Origin: Pseudoduganella guangdongensis
GTDB lineage: Bacteria > Pseudomonadota > Gammaproteobacteria > Burkholderiales > Burkholderiaceae_D
Reading direction: 5' to 3'
DNA: 64,000 nucleotides
Assembly (NCBI RefSeq): GCF_009857475.1
Contig: NZ_WWCJ01000010.1
Location: forward strand, 62,001-126,000
Part shown: piece after piece, positions 1 to 9,429 of the stretch
Layout of the letters: each line of letters begins with the position of its first letter
How positions within the stretch are numbered: position 1 is the stretch's first letter
Notes under the pieces: generated by a model
Database searches by the model: none
Seen by the model: only the letters and a program-made list of their open reading frames with translations
Told to the model about the DNA's origin: nothing
Translations under genes and position numbers: made by a program

Positions 1-20
1 GGCACCGAGGTCGTCGTCAT
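1..20 (-). CDS. rsmH: 16S rRNA m4C1402 methyltransferase RsmH, extreme N-terminus only
   Basis: Only the first six codons lie in the window (reading Met-Thr-Thr-Thr-Ser-Val), starting 12 bases after the mraZ stop codon. The assignment rests on position: rsmH (mraW) follows mraZ in the division/cell-wall cluster of nearly all proteobacteria. Nothing in these few residues identifies the protein by itself. Confidence 0.5.
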
Positions 21-32
21 TTAATGTCGGCC

Positions 33-461
33 TCAGAAGGAAAAATCGGAAAGGGTATCGGGCATGCCCACCTCGATGGTGGCTTGCTCGTTCTGGGCCC
101 GTTTGACCGGGTCCCAGATTTCAAAGTGGGTCAGCATGCCGGCCAGCACGACCTCGCGGCCCAGGCCGACAGCCTCGCGCAGCTCGGGGCCGACCAGGAT
201 GCGGCCGGCGGAATCCATCTCAACGTCGGCGGCATTGCCCAGCAGGATGCGCTGCCAGCCGCGGGCCGACATCGGCCACTGGGCGATCTGGTCGCGTTTG
301 GTTTCCCAGACATGGCGCGGGTACATCAAGAGGCAGCCGTCCGGGTGTTTGGTAAGCGTGAGGCGTCCTTCGCACTGGATCAGCAGTGCGTCACGATGCT
401 TGGCCGGGATGGACATCCTGCCTTTCGCATCGAGAGTGATCGCGGACGCGCCTTGGAACAC
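33..461 (-). CDS. mraZ: Transcriptional regulator MraZ
   Basis: MraZ is a nucleoid-associated DNA-binding protein of the SpoVT-AbrB fold that represses its own promoter at the head of the dcw cell-division cluster. The 142-residue product has the two tandem MraZ domains: a first [14 protein letters not shown] loop near residue 15 and a second [10 protein letters not shown] loop near residue 85. The start is a GTG, giving an N-terminus Met-Phe-Gln-Gly-Ala that fits the family. Its own operator and promoter are visible just upstream. Family length is about 140-155 residues, so the gene is intact. Confidence 0.96.
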   Translation of the reverse strand: MFQGASAITLDAKGRMSIPAKHRDALLIQCEGRLTLTKHPDGCLLMYPRHVWETKRDQIAQWPMSARGWQRILLGNAADVEMDSAGRILVGPELREAVGLGREVVLAGMLTHFEIWDPVKRAQNEQATIEVGMPDTLSDFSF

Positions 462-481
462 GTTTTACCTTATCTAAAAAA

Positions 482-516
482 TCCCACAAAACTACACTTT
501 TTCACACTATCGCCCA
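482..516 (-). promoter_or_regulatory. MraZ operator: four direct repeats with 10-base period
   Basis: Read on the minus strand the boxes are TGGGC (512-516), TGTGA (502-506), TGTAG (492-496) and TGGGA (482-486), each separated by exactly five bases. TGGGN-N5 repeats are the known MraZ binding pattern. The outer two match it fully and the inner two carry TGT in place of TGG. The array starts at the last base of the -10 box, so bound MraZ would block the promoter. Confidence 0.85.
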
Positions 517-544
517 CTTTAGAGGATGCTTACAGGTCGGTCAA
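516..544 (-). promoter_or_regulatory. Sigma-70 promoter of mraZ
   Basis: On the minus strand a -35 box TTGACC (539-544) and a -10 box TAAAGT (516-521) are separated by 17 bases. Transcription would start within the first MraZ boxes, about 50 bases before the mraZ GTG. The tight overlap with the operator supports autoregulation. Confidence 0.75.
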
Positions 545-845
545 GCGAATTTCCCTGACGAAAACCGCGATTTGTCCAATGAAATTAAGGACTTAGCGCC
601 ATTCCTTGAGAAATGACCGAAGTAAAAACCGTCGAGAAATTAGATACTTATGAAAGATAGTGAAAGTGCTACTTCACGTGCAGCCAGTGCCAAACGGGAG
701 AAAAATGCCTAAAAATAAATTTTGAAATCGTCGTTTGGTTGCCTGAAGACAACGCGCCTTGCACGAAATAGCAACAAGGGGCGCAGACCCGGTGGGATGG
801 GGAGAATTACTGCCTGACACGCTTTGCGCGCGATCGGGACCCTCT
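545..845. other. Intergenic stretch with no recognised gene
   Basis: This relatively AT-rich stretch lies between the mraZ promoter and the collagenase terminator. Short open frames here lack a ribosome binding site and resemble no family I know. I see no convincing hairpin or repeat. Confidence 0.5.
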
Positions 846-879
846 AAAAAAAACATGCCGCCCAGGGAGCTGGGCGGCA
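846..879 (-). terminator. Rho-independent terminator of the collagenase gene
   Basis: A perfect 10-base stem TGCCGCCCAG/CTGGGCGGCA (856-865 and 870-879) closes a four-base loop. On the minus strand it is followed by eight T residues (846-853), ending transcription about 60 bases after the collagenase stop. Confidence 0.9.
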
Positions 880-939
880 ACTTGTATAGACAAATAGCGT
901 GACCGCTGCTTGCCTATATTATACGGCGTGCGCCGGTTT

Positions 940-3168
940 TCAATCGTAAGTTACACCAACCGTGACGCCGCCGAACGGCTGTTTGGCGTGCAGGGCGATG
1001 TAATACCAGCGGTAGCCGGCCGGCGCGGGAATGCTGATGCTCTCGCTGTTGCCGGCATTGGCGGACATGAGGTCGTAGGAGCTGGTGCTGGGGTAGCGCT
1101 CCAGGGCCACGTACATGTCCATATTGCCGCTGCCGCCCGCGCTCATCAGCTTCACATTCTTGGCGCCGGTCGGCACCATCAGGTGCAGGTAGGCGTAAGT
1201 CTGGCTGCCGGACGCGATATTGCGGATCGCGCAATTCTTACCCAGGTAGGTCGGCGAAGCCTGGCCGCTGCAAGCCGGCAGGCTGGAGACGCTGTCCGGC
1301 AACGGCGGTTCGCCGGCCGTGGTGGCGGCATCGGCCCAGGTCGCGAACTCGCTGTCATAACGGGTGCCGATGCTGCGCATGAAGTCGTTATAGCGGGTGT
1401 AGTCGCCCACGCGCAGCTTGGCCAGCGCCTGGTCCACGTCGGCGCGGTGGCGTTCCATCATGAACCGGGTCGCCATATAGCCCCAGCGGTAGGCCCGGTC
1501 CGAATAGTCCGACATCTGGTAGGTGTTGCCGAAGATGTCGCTCAGGCGGTATTTGCGGCTGCGCGCCATGTCGATGGCCGGCTGGTTGTTGTTCTTCAGC
1601 GAGAGGTACTCGCCAATGCCCTCGATCCACCACACCGTCGGCACCGAGGTGGAGGCGCCGAAATCGCCGTACAGGTTGAAGCGGCCGTCCAGGTAGTGCA
1701 CGTATTCATGCTCCAGGTTCCAGACCTTGAAGGTCGGGCGCAGCCAGGATGCTTCGTGCGCGATGAAGCGGGCCTGGTTGCCTGCCTGCGCCGGATTGCC
1801 TTCCAGGTACATGCCGCCGTTGTCGGTCGGGATGTCGTACAGCAGGCCGGCGTATTTGCTGTAGTTGGCGTAGTCATCGAACACCACCAGTTCCAGCGCA
1901 GTATTGTTGTCGTGCGCCACCGGAGTGCGGTTGGTCTGCAGCATGGTGTGGAAGTAGCCCTCGCCATTCGCCAGCGTGGCGCAGATCTCCTGCACCTGGG
2001 CCGGCGTCACGTCTTGCGCGCGCAGGCGCAGGGTCGGGCTGCAATTATGAGTGGTCTTCAGCACGGCGGCTGCCAGCTGCTCTTCGTAATTGCACACGCC
2101 ATACTGCGCGCAGTTCTCGCTGTCATACCACTTCACCGCCGCCGCCGCCGCCAGCCACATGCCCTGGTCGGCGCCCAGCATGGTGGTGGTGTTCAGCACG
2201 TTCTGCACCATCGGCTTGACCTGGGCCTTGAGCGCCGAATACTGCATGAAGCGGAACGCTTCATTGGAGGCATCGACCAGGTGGGCGCTGGCATTGGTAT
2301 TGAGCAGGGCCGCCTTGCTATTGGTGATGAAGGCATTCAGCGCGTTGGCGTAGGAGATGTCGTTCGACATGGCGGTGCCGACATTCGGCATGGTGTGGGC
2401 GCGGAAAAGCACCGTCAGCGCGCCGGTCATGCCGCCGCCTGCGCTGTATTGCTTCAGCGGCTCGGCGGCGTTGGGCGCGGAAGGGCGCACGGTAAAGCGT
2501 TCCACCGTGGCGCGCGCGTCCGGCAGGAACTGCACCTCGTCGTTCATATTGGTGACCAGCTTCCACACTTCATTGGCCGTGGTGTAGGCCGAGGTGTTGT
2601 CGACGTACAGGGGATTGCCTTGCACCAGGCTATGCAGCGAAGCGCGCAGCGGGGCGCGCACGCTTTCGGTCAGTGCCGGGATGGAGCCGCCGCTGGCCTG
2701 GTAGTAGCCGGCGCGCAGGTACAGCACCAGGTTGACCAGCTTCATATTGCTGGCGTTGTAGCTGGCCGCCTCGCTTTGCAGGCGGGTGGTGACAGCGCTA
2801 ACATTGGCGGCGGAATAGATGTTCGTCGCCAGCGGGTTGGCGACCGAGAACAAAGGGTAGGTGCATTCGAAGTCCGGCAGCGTGGCGATGTACTCGGCCA
2901 GGGCGGCGCCGCTGTAGCTGGCCAGCGTGTTCATGTTGGAACAGGCCGGCGTGGCCGCCATGGCTTTCATGCTGGACTTCATCTGGCGCGGCATCAGGTC
3001 GTTGCGCGGCTTGCGCGAAGGCGCCAGGTCGTACTTGGCCTGCTCCGCCGAAGGCGGCAGGGTCTGGCGCTGGTGTGGGGCCGGCGCCTGGTGCAGCTTG
3101 TCGCCGCTGTCCGCATGGGCTTGCGCGGCAAGCAGCAAGGCTGCTACGCCGATAGTTTTCAACATCAT
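940..3168 (-). CDS. Secreted microbial collagenase (peptidase family M9) with C-terminal PPC domain
   Basis: This is a 742-residue zinc metallopeptidase expected to be exported and to cleave collagen or gelatin-like substrates. An N-terminal signal peptide ends near Ala-His-Ala at residues 17-19. An M9 N-terminal region covers roughly 75-330, and the catalytic motif HEYVH sits at 487-491. The glutamate before Gly in WWIEG (about 516) is the likely third zinc ligand by comparison with clostridial ColG. Residues from about 650 form a pre-peptidase C-terminal (PPC) beta-sandwich. The start is chosen for AGGAGTGGAGAC just upstream of the ATG. No polycystic-kidney domain is seen. The gene is monocistronic with its own terminator. 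Confidence 0.93.
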   Translation of the reverse strand: MMLKTIGVAALLLAAQAHADSGDKLHQAPAPHQRQTLPPSAEQAKYDLAPSRKPRNDLMPRQMKSSMKAMAATPACSNMNTLASYSGAALAEYIATLPDFECTYPLFSVANPLATNIYSAANVSAVTTRLQSEAASYNASNMKLVNLVLYLRAGYYQASGGSIPALTESVRAPLRASLHSLVQGNPLYVDNTSAYTTANEVWKLVTNMNDEVQFLPDARATVERFTVRPSAPNAAEPLKQYSAGGGMTGALTVLFRAHTMPNVGTAMSNDISYANALNAFITNSKAALLNTNASAHLVDASNEAFRFMQYSALKAQVKPMVQNVLNTTTMLGADQGMWLAAAAAVKWYDSENCAQYGVCNYEEQLAAAVLKTTHNCSPTLRLRAQDVTPAQVQEICATLANGEGYFHTMLQTNRTPVAHDNNTALELVVFDDYANYSKYAGLLYDIPTDNGGMYLEGNPAQAGNQARFIAHEASWLRPTFKVWNLEHEYVHYLDGRFNLYGDFGASTSVPTVWWIEGIGEYLSLKNNNQPAIDMARSRKYRLSDIFGNTYQMSDYSDRAYRWGYMATRFMMERHRADVDQALAKLRVGDYTRYNDFMRSIGTRYDSEFATWADAATTAGEPPLPDSVSSLPACSGQASPTYLGKNCAIRNIASGSQTYAYLHLMVPTGAKNVKLMSAGGSGNMDMYVALERYPSTSSYDLMSANAGNSESISIPAPAGYRWYYIALHAKQPFGGVTVGVTYD

Positions 3169-3271
3169 GTCTCCACTCCTCTTTTAACTACTGTTTGATG
3201 GGAGAGCCCATGCTAACGAGGAGGCGTGGAGCGCATTCAAACGTGCGCGGCGTTAGTGCGATTTCACCCGC

Positions 3272-4042
3272 TCAGGCCGCGTGAACTGCACAGGATACGG
3301 GCGAAAAAGCCACAGGTGCGGGGCGCGAACCGTTGCGAAACTGGCTTGGCGTGTAGCCGGTCATGGCTTTGAACTGGCGGCTGAAGGCGCTGTGGTCGGT
3401 ATACCCGCACTCGCGCGCGATGTCGGCGATGCTGCGGCCGGGGTGCGCCTCGATCAGGGCCAGCGCGCCTTCCAGGCGCGATTGCAGCAGCAGCTGGCGC
3501 GGGCTGTAATGGAACACCTTCTGGAACAGGCGCTCAACGCGCGCCAGCGACAGGCCCTCCTCGCGCGCCAGCTCATTGAGGTTGAGCTGCAGGTGGAAGT
3601 TCTCGCGGATACGCTCGGCGATGCGCGCCACCTGGCGGTACACCGGGTGCTGCTCGTCCACCAGGCCCAGGTCCTGCGAGGTGCCGACCAGGCCGACAAT
3701 CTCGCCCTGCTCGTTGCGCAGCGGGGTCTTATGGGTCAGGCACCAGCCACGGCGGCGGTTCGGGTACAGGTGCAGCTCCAGGTGCTTGTGGATGGTGGCG
3801 CCGCCCTGGATCACCTGGCGGTCCTGCTCCTCATAGGCGGCGGCCAGCGGGCGCGGGTGCACGTCCATCACCGTTTTGCCGAGGATATCGGTCTTGCTGC
3901 GCAGGCCGCAGCGGCGCGCCAGCGTGTTGTTGACGGCCACATAGCGGCCATCGCGATCCTTCACAAAGAAGGCTACTTCAGTCAGCGCGTCGAACAGTTT
4001 TTCGATCGCGTCCAGTTCCACATTCCACGGACGGTCCGTCAT
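3272..4042 (-). CDS. AraC-family transcriptional regulator with N-terminal PAS domain
   Basis: The product of about 256 residues has a PAS sensor domain (about 10-120) with the NNT...G and TSQDL ends typical of PAS_4. An AraC-type double helix-turn-helix covers about 150-240, including a [13 protein letters not shown] second recognition motif. I place the start at 4042, where ATGA overlaps the glpK stop, because that start has GGGAG upstream and implies translational coupling. A longer in-frame start 45 bases upstream lies inside glpK and is less likely. The PAS ligand is unknown. The link to glpK suggests a role in glycerol or carbon control, which is inference. Confidence 0.85.
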   Translation of the reverse strand: MTDRPWNVELDAIEKLFDALTEVAFFVKDRDGRYVAVNNTLARRCGLRSKTDILGKTVMDVHPRPLAAAYEEQDRQVIQGGATIHKHLELHLYPNRRRGWCLTHKTPLRNEQGEIVGLVGTSQDLGLVDEQHPVYRQVARIAERIRENFHLQLNLNELAREEGLSLARVERLFQKVFHYSPRQLLLQSRLEGALALIEAHPGRSIADIARECGYTDHSAFSRQFKAMTGYTPSQFRNGSRPAPVAFSPVSCAVHAA

Positions 4043-5529
4043 AAAGGTGTCTCCCAAGCTTTGGCGCGCTCTGTGGCGCGATTCCATTTTGCCAGCAACT
4101 CGGACCTTTGGTCACCCCCCATGTTTGGCGTGAATTTGCGCTCGCACGCCCACTGGGTAGCGATTTCCTCCTGCGATTCCCAGAAGCCCACGGCCAGCCC
4201 GGCCAGGTAGGCGGCGCCCAGGGCGGTGGTTTCCGTGACCTTGGGGCGCAGCACCGGCACGCCCAGCAAATCGGACTGGAACTGCATCAGCATGTCGTTG
4301 CGGGCGGCGCCGCCGTCGGCGCGCACCTCGGTCACCGGCATGGCGGCGTCCTTCTGCATGGCCGCCAGCAGTTCGGCGCTCTGGTAGGCGATCGATTCCA
4401 CGGCGGCGCGCGCGATATGCGCCTTGTTGCTGCCGCGCGTCAGGCCGACGATGGTGCCGCGCGCGTACGGGTCCCAGTGCGGCGCACCGAGGCCGACAAA
4501 GGCCGGCACCAGGAACACGCCGCCGCTATCGGGCACGCTGTTGGCCAGCGCTTCCACCTCGCTCGATTGCTGGATGATGCCCAGGCCGTCGCGCAGCCAC
4601 TGCACGGTGGCGCCGCCCATGAAGACCGAGCCTTCCAGCATGTATTCGGTGGCGCCGTCGACGCGCCAGCCCACGGTGGACAGCAGGCGGTTGTGCGAGG
4701 TGCGCGGGTGGCGGCCGGCGTGCATCAGCATGAAGCATCCAGTGCCGTAGGTGTTCTTCACCATGCCGGGCTGGTGGCAGGCCTGGCCGAAGGTGGCCGC
4801 CTGCTGGTCGCCAGCGATGCCGGCCACCGGGATCGCATGGCCGAACAGGGCTTCGCGCGTGGTGCCGACTTCCTCGCTGGAAGAGACAACCTGCGGCAGC
4901 ATCTCCTCCGGGATGTCGAACAGGTGCAGCAGGTCCGCGTCCCAGCGCATCAGGTGGATATTGAACAGCATGGTGCGCGAGGCGTTCGAGACGTCGGTGA
5001 CGTGCACGCCGCACAGCTTCCAGGCCAGCCAGGAGTCGATGGTGCCGAAACACAGCGCACCCTTGCGCGCACGCTCACGCGCGCCCGGCACGTGGTCCAG
5101 AATCCACCTGACTTTGGTGGCGGAGAAGTAGGCGTCCAGTTCCAGGCCGGTCGCATCGCAGATCATCTTCGCCTTGCCGGCGGCGCGCAACTCCTCGCAG
5201 TAATCGGCGGTGCGGCGGTCCTGCCAGACGATGGCGGGCGCGATCGGCTCGCCGGTCTTGCGGTCCCACACCACGGTGGTTTCGCGCTGGTTGGCGATGC
5301 CGATGGCGCGCACCTGCCTGGGGTCGACCTGGTGCTCGTGCAGGACCTTGCGGGCGACGGTGATCTGGCTATTCCAGATTTCGTTGGGGTCGTGTTCAAC
5401 CCAGCCTGGCTGGGGGAAATGCTGGGGAAACTCCTGCGCCGCGCATCCTGCGATATGCCCGCTGTGGTCGAACAGGATGGCGCGCGAACTGGTGGTACCC
5501 TGGTCCAGGGCGAGGATGTATTGGGTCAT
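4039..5529 (-). CDS. glpK: Glycerol kinase
   Basis: GlpK phosphorylates glycerol with ATP to sn-glycerol 3-phosphate in the cytoplasm. The 496-residue protein has the usual family length and both FGGY-kinase domains. The phosphate-binding loop DQGTTSSRA is at residues 8-16, and GGAARND lies near residue 400 in the ATP-binding half. The ATG is only three bases after the stop of the response-regulator gene. The stop overlaps the start of the AraC-type gene. Neither glpF nor glpD is next to it, unlike most glp loci. Confidence 0.97.
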   Translation of the reverse strand: MTQYILALDQGTTSSRAILFDHSGHIAGCAAQEFPQHFPQPGWVEHDPNEIWNSQITVARKVLHEHQVDPRQVRAIGIANQRETTVVWDRKTGEPIAPAIVWQDRRTADYCEELRAAGKAKMICDATGLELDAYFSATKVRWILDHVPGARERARKGALCFGTIDSWLAWKLCGVHVTDVSNASRTMLFNIHLMRWDADLLHLFDIPEEMLPQVVSSSEEVGTTREALFGHAIPVAGIAGDQQAATFGQACHQPGMVKNTYGTGCFMLMHAGRHPRTSHNRLLSTVGWRVDGATEYMLEGSVFMGGATVQWLRDGLGIIQQSSEVEALANSVPDSGGVFLVPAFVGLGAPHWDPYARGTIVGLTRGSNKAHIARAAVESIAYQSAELLAAMQKDAAMPVTEVRADGGAARNDMLMQFQSDLLGVPVLRPKVTETTALGAAYLAGLAVGFWESQEEIATQWACERKFTPNMGGDQRSELLAKWNRATERAKAWETPL

Positions 5530-5532
5530 ATT

Positions 5533-6297
5533 TTATTGTACCTCATGGCGAAAACGCCAAAGATAGCTCTGGCTTACCTTCAACCGTTCCGCGTGACCGC
5601 GCAGCAGGACGTGCAGGTTACCCATTTCGTCACGCTGGGCGCCGGCAATGGCGCGCGCGTTGACTAGCGTGCCGCGGTGGACCTGCCAGAACTGGTCAGG
5701 GTCAAGGCCCTTTTGCAGGTCGCGGATGGTGGTTCGCACCACGCCTTCGTCGGTAGCGCTGACCACGCGCGTGTAGCGCGAGTCAGCGTCGAAAAACAGG
5801 ACGTCATCGATCGGGAAGAGCTTGATGTTGTTACCTGCGGTCGTACTAATCCACTTGATGCGCTCGGCCTGCCGGCTGGCGCTCAATTGGCGATCGAAGT
5901 CGGCCATCATACGCATCAGGTCCGGCATGGCGAGGCCGGCGGCCAGTTGGCTGCGCAGGCGCGCCACGCTCTGTTCCAGGCGTTCGGGCGTGATGGGCTT
6001 GAGCAGGTAGTCGAGCGCGCCGAGGCCGAAAGCCTCGATCGCATGCGCATCGTAAGCGGTGGTGAAGACAACACGGCAGCGCCCTTCGCTGGCGCGCGCC
6101 ACATCCAGCCCGCTCAGTTCGGGCATGCGGATATCAAGAAAAGCGACATCCGGGCGATGCGCCGCAATCGCCGCCAAGGCATCTCCCCCATCCTCGCATT
6201 CGGCCACAATGGCCAGCTCCGGCCAGGCCTGGGCCAGCATACGGCGCAGGTCGCCGCGCGGCAGGTCTTCATCATCAGCAATGACAGCGGTCGGCAT
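5533..6297 (-). CDS. LytR/AlgR-family response regulator (REC plus LytTR DNA-binding domain)
   Basis: The 254-residue protein has a receiver domain (about 3-115) with acidic residues Asp8, Asp9 and Glu10 and the phospho-acceptor Asp55 in FLDIRMP. A C-terminal LytTR domain (about 150-250) follows, with the FFDADSRYTRVV and HRGTLVN features of the family. It is the cytoplasmic output partner of the histidine kinase whose stop codon abuts its ATG. LytTR regulators usually bind pairs of short direct repeats. The target here is unknown, but the downstream glpK is an obvious candidate. Confidence 0.93.
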   Translation of the reverse strand: MPTAVIADDEDLPRGDLRRMLAQAWPELAIVAECEDGGDALAAIAAHRPDVAFLDIRMPELSGLDVARASEGRCRVVFTTAYDAHAIEAFGLGALDYLLKPITPERLEQSVARLRSQLAAGLAMPDLMRMMADFDRQLSASRQAERIKWISTTAGNNIKLFPIDDVLFFDADSRYTRVVSATDEGVVRTTIRDLQKGLDPDQFWQVHRGTLVNARAIAGAQRDEMGNLHVLLRGHAERLKVSQSYLWRFRHEVQ

Positions 6298-7446
6298 TCA
6301 AGCTTCCTTTCCTGGCAAGGCCTGCAAAGGTAGCACGATGCATGCTTCCAGGCCCCCTGGTTCACGCGCGGTCAGTGTCAGCGCAGCCTGCCCACCGTAC
6401 AGGTGGCGCAGGCGCTCACGGACATTACTTAAGCCGATTCCGCTGCCACTGCTGCTGCCGCCAAAGCCGACGCCGTCGTCCGCCACGGACAGCACCAGGC
6501 TGTCACCGCGCCGCGCCACGCTGACGATGATTTCGACCGCGCCCTTCTTCGGCTCGATGCCGTGCTTGACCGCATTCTCCACCAGCGAAATGAGCATCAG
6601 CGGCGGGATAGCGCAACGGCGTAGATCGTCCGGGCATTCAACCCGATAGGCCAGGCGCGGCAACCGCGTATGAATCACGCCGAGATAAGCGCGCGCCGCA
6701 TCGAGCTGCGCGCCCAGCTCGACCAGCAGTTGCGCCCCCTCGTCGCGCACCTGCGGGATGGTGGCACGCAGGTAATCGACAAGGTGGTCGATGATGGCCA
6801 CGCCACGCGCCGGGTCGCTGAGAATGGCGGCGCGCACACCGGACAAGGTGTTGAACAGGAAGTGCGGCTCGACCTGGCTGGCCAGTACCGACAAGCGCAT
6901 CGCCACCTGGTTGCGTTCATCCCGGTAGCGCTCCATTTGCTCCAGCATGCGGGCGTCCTGCAGGCTCCGGCGCTGCCGCACATAGCTGAGCAGGTCGCCG
7001 GTACCGCCCAACCATAGCAGGATGGTCAGCCAGACCAGCCCATTGATCCAGTAATCGGCTGGATCATTCTGGACGCGAGTATAAGGCGCAAAACATCCGG
7101 CCACCGCCATCCCCGCCAACAGCGCCAACACGACACCCGCGGCCTCCCTGGCAGGCGGCCAGTTGCGCCGGCAGACCAGCACCGCCAGCCAGCGCCCGAG
7201 TAGCAACGCCACTGCAACGAGGAACCACAAGGCGGTCATCGGCAGCCAGGTCTGCAAACGCGCCAGGCCGCCAGGCGTCAGCGCGGCAATCAATAGCTGG
7301 AAGGCCGTAAAAATCGCGAACGGCCAGGCAAACGAACGGACGCGGTAGGCATACCAGGTGCGGCTGAACACAGGATACTGTTGCGCCTTCGCCGACCAGC
7401 CTGCCAGTTGTCCTGCCAGGCGGGCAGGGATAGGATGTTCTTTCAT
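6298..7446 (-). CDS. LytS-like membrane sensor histidine kinase
   Basis: The 382-residue protein has four hydrophobic segments in the first ~150 residues. These are followed by the His_kinase domain with the family motif PHFLFN (phospho-acceptor His) and a HATPase_c domain with ENAVKHG (N box) and DDGVGFGG (G1). This architecture matches the LytS/AlgZ/YehU group. No separate periplasmic sensor domain is present, so the signal is probably sensed in the membrane. The stop TGA abuts the response-regulator ATG. An 18-base gap separates it from the upstream hydrolase gene and contains TATACT, a possible promoter element. Confidence 0.93.
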   Translation of the reverse strand: MKEHPIPARLAGQLAGWSAKAQQYPVFSRTWYAYRVRSFAWPFAIFTAFQLLIAALTPGGLARLQTWLPMTALWFLVAVALLLGRWLAVLVCRRNWPPAREAAGVVLALLAGMAVAGCFAPYTRVQNDPADYWINGLVWLTILLWLGGTGDLLSYVRQRRSLQDARMLEQMERYRDERNQVAMRLSVLASQVEPHFLFNTLSGVRAAILSDPARGVAIIDHLVDYLRATIPQVRDEGAQLLVELGAQLDAARAYLGVIHTRLPRLAYRVECPDDLRRCAIPPLMLISLVENAVKHGIEPKKGAVEIIVSVARRGDSLVLSVADDGVGFGGSSSGSGIGLSNVRERLRHLYGGQAALTLTAREPGGLEACIVLPLQALPGKEA

Positions 7447-7464
7447 CGCGCAAGTATACCGGGA

Positions 7465-8856
7465 CTACTGCTGCTGTTTGGCGAAGCGGGCAATCCGTTC
7501 CAGCACTGCGGGCGCGATCGTCTCATCGATCTTCCCGTACTCATCTTCAGCCCCGGTTTTAGCGGTCTGGAACAGATGGTTCAACGAGGGCATGGGCACC
7601 CCTTCCACTTGCTGGTTGCCGCCTTCACGCAGGGCTTTGACGATACCGTCCAAGCTCTCAACAGGAACTTGGTGGTCGAGCGTGCCATTCAGCGCCAGCA
7701 CCGGGCAGCGGATCTTCCGCCAGTCGCCGCGCGCGTCGGACATCAACATCACGCGCAGCGCTGGTTCCTGCGCCATATTCAGCGACAGGGTGCCGATATT
7801 CATCTTGTACTTTTTAACCAGGGCGCTGTCTTGCGCCGACAGGCTGGCGAGGACCTGCTTCAATGCCGTGATCCGGGCAGCGGGTTCCTCGTGCGCGATG
7901 ACCGTGTCGTAAAACTGGCGTTCATAGAGCGCCAGGCGATCGAGCTCGGCCCCTGTCGCGCCCTTGTCTTGCGCCGAAAGCCGATCCTGCATCAGCATCA
8001 ATTCTTTGCCCGGCAGCCCGACGCCGGCCATGGAAACGAGGAAATCGACGGCATGGGGATGCTGGCCCGCGACACGGGCGGCAATCATCGGCCCTTCGCT
8101 GTGGCCGACAACACCGACACGACGGAACTGCTGGCGGGCACGCGCCGCCTGGATCACGGCATACAAGTCGTCCGCCAACTGCGCCTGGGTATGGCTCGCA
8201 AAGTCGCCAGTGGAATGCATGATGCCGCGCTTGTCGTAGCGCAGGACCGCGACGCCCTGACGCGCCAAATGGTCGGCCAAAACCGCGAACGGCCAATGTC
8301 CTTCGATTTCCTCATCGCGGGTGGCGGGACCGCTGCCATGCACCAGGATCACCAGATTCGGCGAACGCACGCCGACTGGTATGGACAAGGTGGCGCTTAG
8401 AGTCACGCCATCCACGCTGCTGATGGCCAGCGTTTCATCCACGTAGCTGGCGGATGGCTGCGGATCTTGCGGACGCGCTTTGCGTGGAAAGGCCGCTACC
8501 GGCTTCAGTTCCAAGGGAAAGGCGGCGCTGCCCTGTCTCCATTCGCCTTGCATTCGCCCCTCCTTCCATGCCAGCGACATCGCACCGAAGCCCAGGTTCA
8601 GCTGGACGCTGTCGCTTTTCTCCAGCACCGATACGACGGGCACGTGATACACCCCCTGGTCCGGCGATGTAAAGCTGGCCCAGGCCGACCCGTCGGCGCG
8701 CGTGAAAATATCGATCCCCAATTTCAGGGTTGACCCGTTGGGAATAACAAGATCGCCCATCCAGCGCCCCTGGTGACTTTTCAGGATGCCAGCTTGCGCG
8801 GTGAATGGGATTGAGATGCTGGCGCACAGCCCCAGCGTAAGGAGAAGTTTTTTCAT
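7465..8856 (-). CDS. Secreted alpha/beta hydrolase
   Basis: The 463-residue protein starts with a signal peptide (residues 1-22, ending Ala-Gln-Ala). About 110 residues of a beta-rich N-terminal domain follow, then an alpha/beta-hydrolase fold. The oxyanion motif HGSG is at 173-176 and the nucleophile elbow GHSEG has Ser253. The catalytic Asp is probably in the GTLDHQVP segment and the His in SLNHLF near residue 430. The layout resembles periplasmic acyl-CoA-thioesterase-like or dienelactone-hydrolase-like esterases of the YqiA/S9 type. The substrate cannot be told from sequence. It may be the first gene of the minus-strand block leading to the two-component system. Confidence 0.82.
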   Translation of the reverse strand: MKKLLLTLGLCASISIPFTAQAGILKSHQGRWMGDLVIPNGSTLKLGIDIFTRADGSAWASFTSPDQGVYHVPVVSVLEKSDSVQLNLGFGAMSLAWKEGRMQGEWRQGSAAFPLELKPVAAFPRKARPQDPQPSASYVDETLAISSVDGVTLSATLSIPVGVRSPNLVILVHGSGPATRDEEIEGHWPFAVLADHLARQGVAVLRYDKRGIMHSTGDFASHTQAQLADDLYAVIQAARARQQFRRVGVVGHSEGPMIAARVAGQHPHAVDFLVSMAGVGLPGKELMLMQDRLSAQDKGATGAELDRLALYERQFYDTVIAHEEPAARITALKQVLASLSAQDSALVKKYKMNIGTLSLNMAQEPALRVMLMSDARGDWRKIRCPVLALNGTLDHQVPVESLDGIVKALREGGNQQVEGVPMPSLNHLFQTAKTGAEDEYGKIDETIAPAVLERIARFAKQQQ

Positions 8857-8993
8857 GATGGGGCCTGGTGGCTTGGGTCTGATGGAGACGCCAATCTAAA
8901 GATCCACCCGGGGCGGCGCCGGCCTTTGCGGCGAATCGCCCCGCTACCGTCATGAAATGCGGGTTTCCTGGGATGAAAACCTGCCGTGAAATT

Positions 8994-9333
8994 AAGTGAA
9001 GCAAGCCGATAGGCCGGATTTTGTTACGGCGCCTTCCTTGCGGTCGGCGCTATGACAGCCATTCCTCTAGGCGACGGATTACTCCGCCGCTCAAGCTTTC
9101 TACCCGCACGCTCCGCGAGCAGCATCATCGCGTGCCTATTTGAAATTGCACCAGGTGGAGGTTACCGCGTTTCACCGTAACTTAATACGCTCGTCTCTGT
9201 GGCCCTATTCCTCGCCTTATACCATTGCTGGCTTTCAGCGGACGGCCGTTAACCGTCACCCCGCTCTATGGAGTCCGGACCTTCCTCCCGCCCATGCATT
9301 GCTACACGGACCAGCGGCTGTCTGGCTTGCTTC
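8994..9333 (-). ncRNA. rnpB: RNase P RNA (class A)
   Basis: This is the catalytic RNA that removes tRNA 5' leaders. The minus strand shows the conserved P4/CR-I block GAGGAAGGTCCGGACTCC shortly after the 5' end and AGAGGAATGGCTGTC near CR-V. The 3' end reads ACAAAATCCGGCCTAT followed by CGGCTTGCTTC. The 5' GAAGCAAGCC pairs with the 3' GGCTTGCTTC to form helix P1, which fixes both ends to within a few bases. The length of about 340 nucleotides is normal for betaproteobacteria. Confidence 0.97.
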
Positions 9334-9340
9334 GGGCGGT

Positions 9341-9346
9341 ATTTTA
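9341..9346 (-). promoter_or_regulatory. -10 box of the rnpB promoter
   Basis: TAAAAT on the minus strand lies seven bases before the inferred rnpB 5' end. No good -35 hexamer is evident at 16-18 bases upstream. Confidence 0.6.
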
Positions 9347-9429
9347 CCAAATCTCGCGTCGCAAAACCGAAAGCTATTTCCCTAGGGGAGGCATAGAATG
9401 CCAAATCCCTGTATAAGAAGGCAAGTACC

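Noticed and set aside
674..880. 68-residue minus-strand open frame upstream of mraZ
   Set aside because: It starts inside the terminator hairpin, has no ribosome binding site and no recognisable features.
910..3198. 762-residue open frame opposite the collagenase gene
   Set aside because: It is antisense to a gene with clear catalytic motifs and has the Ala/Arg/Gly/His-rich composition of a GC-driven shadow frame.
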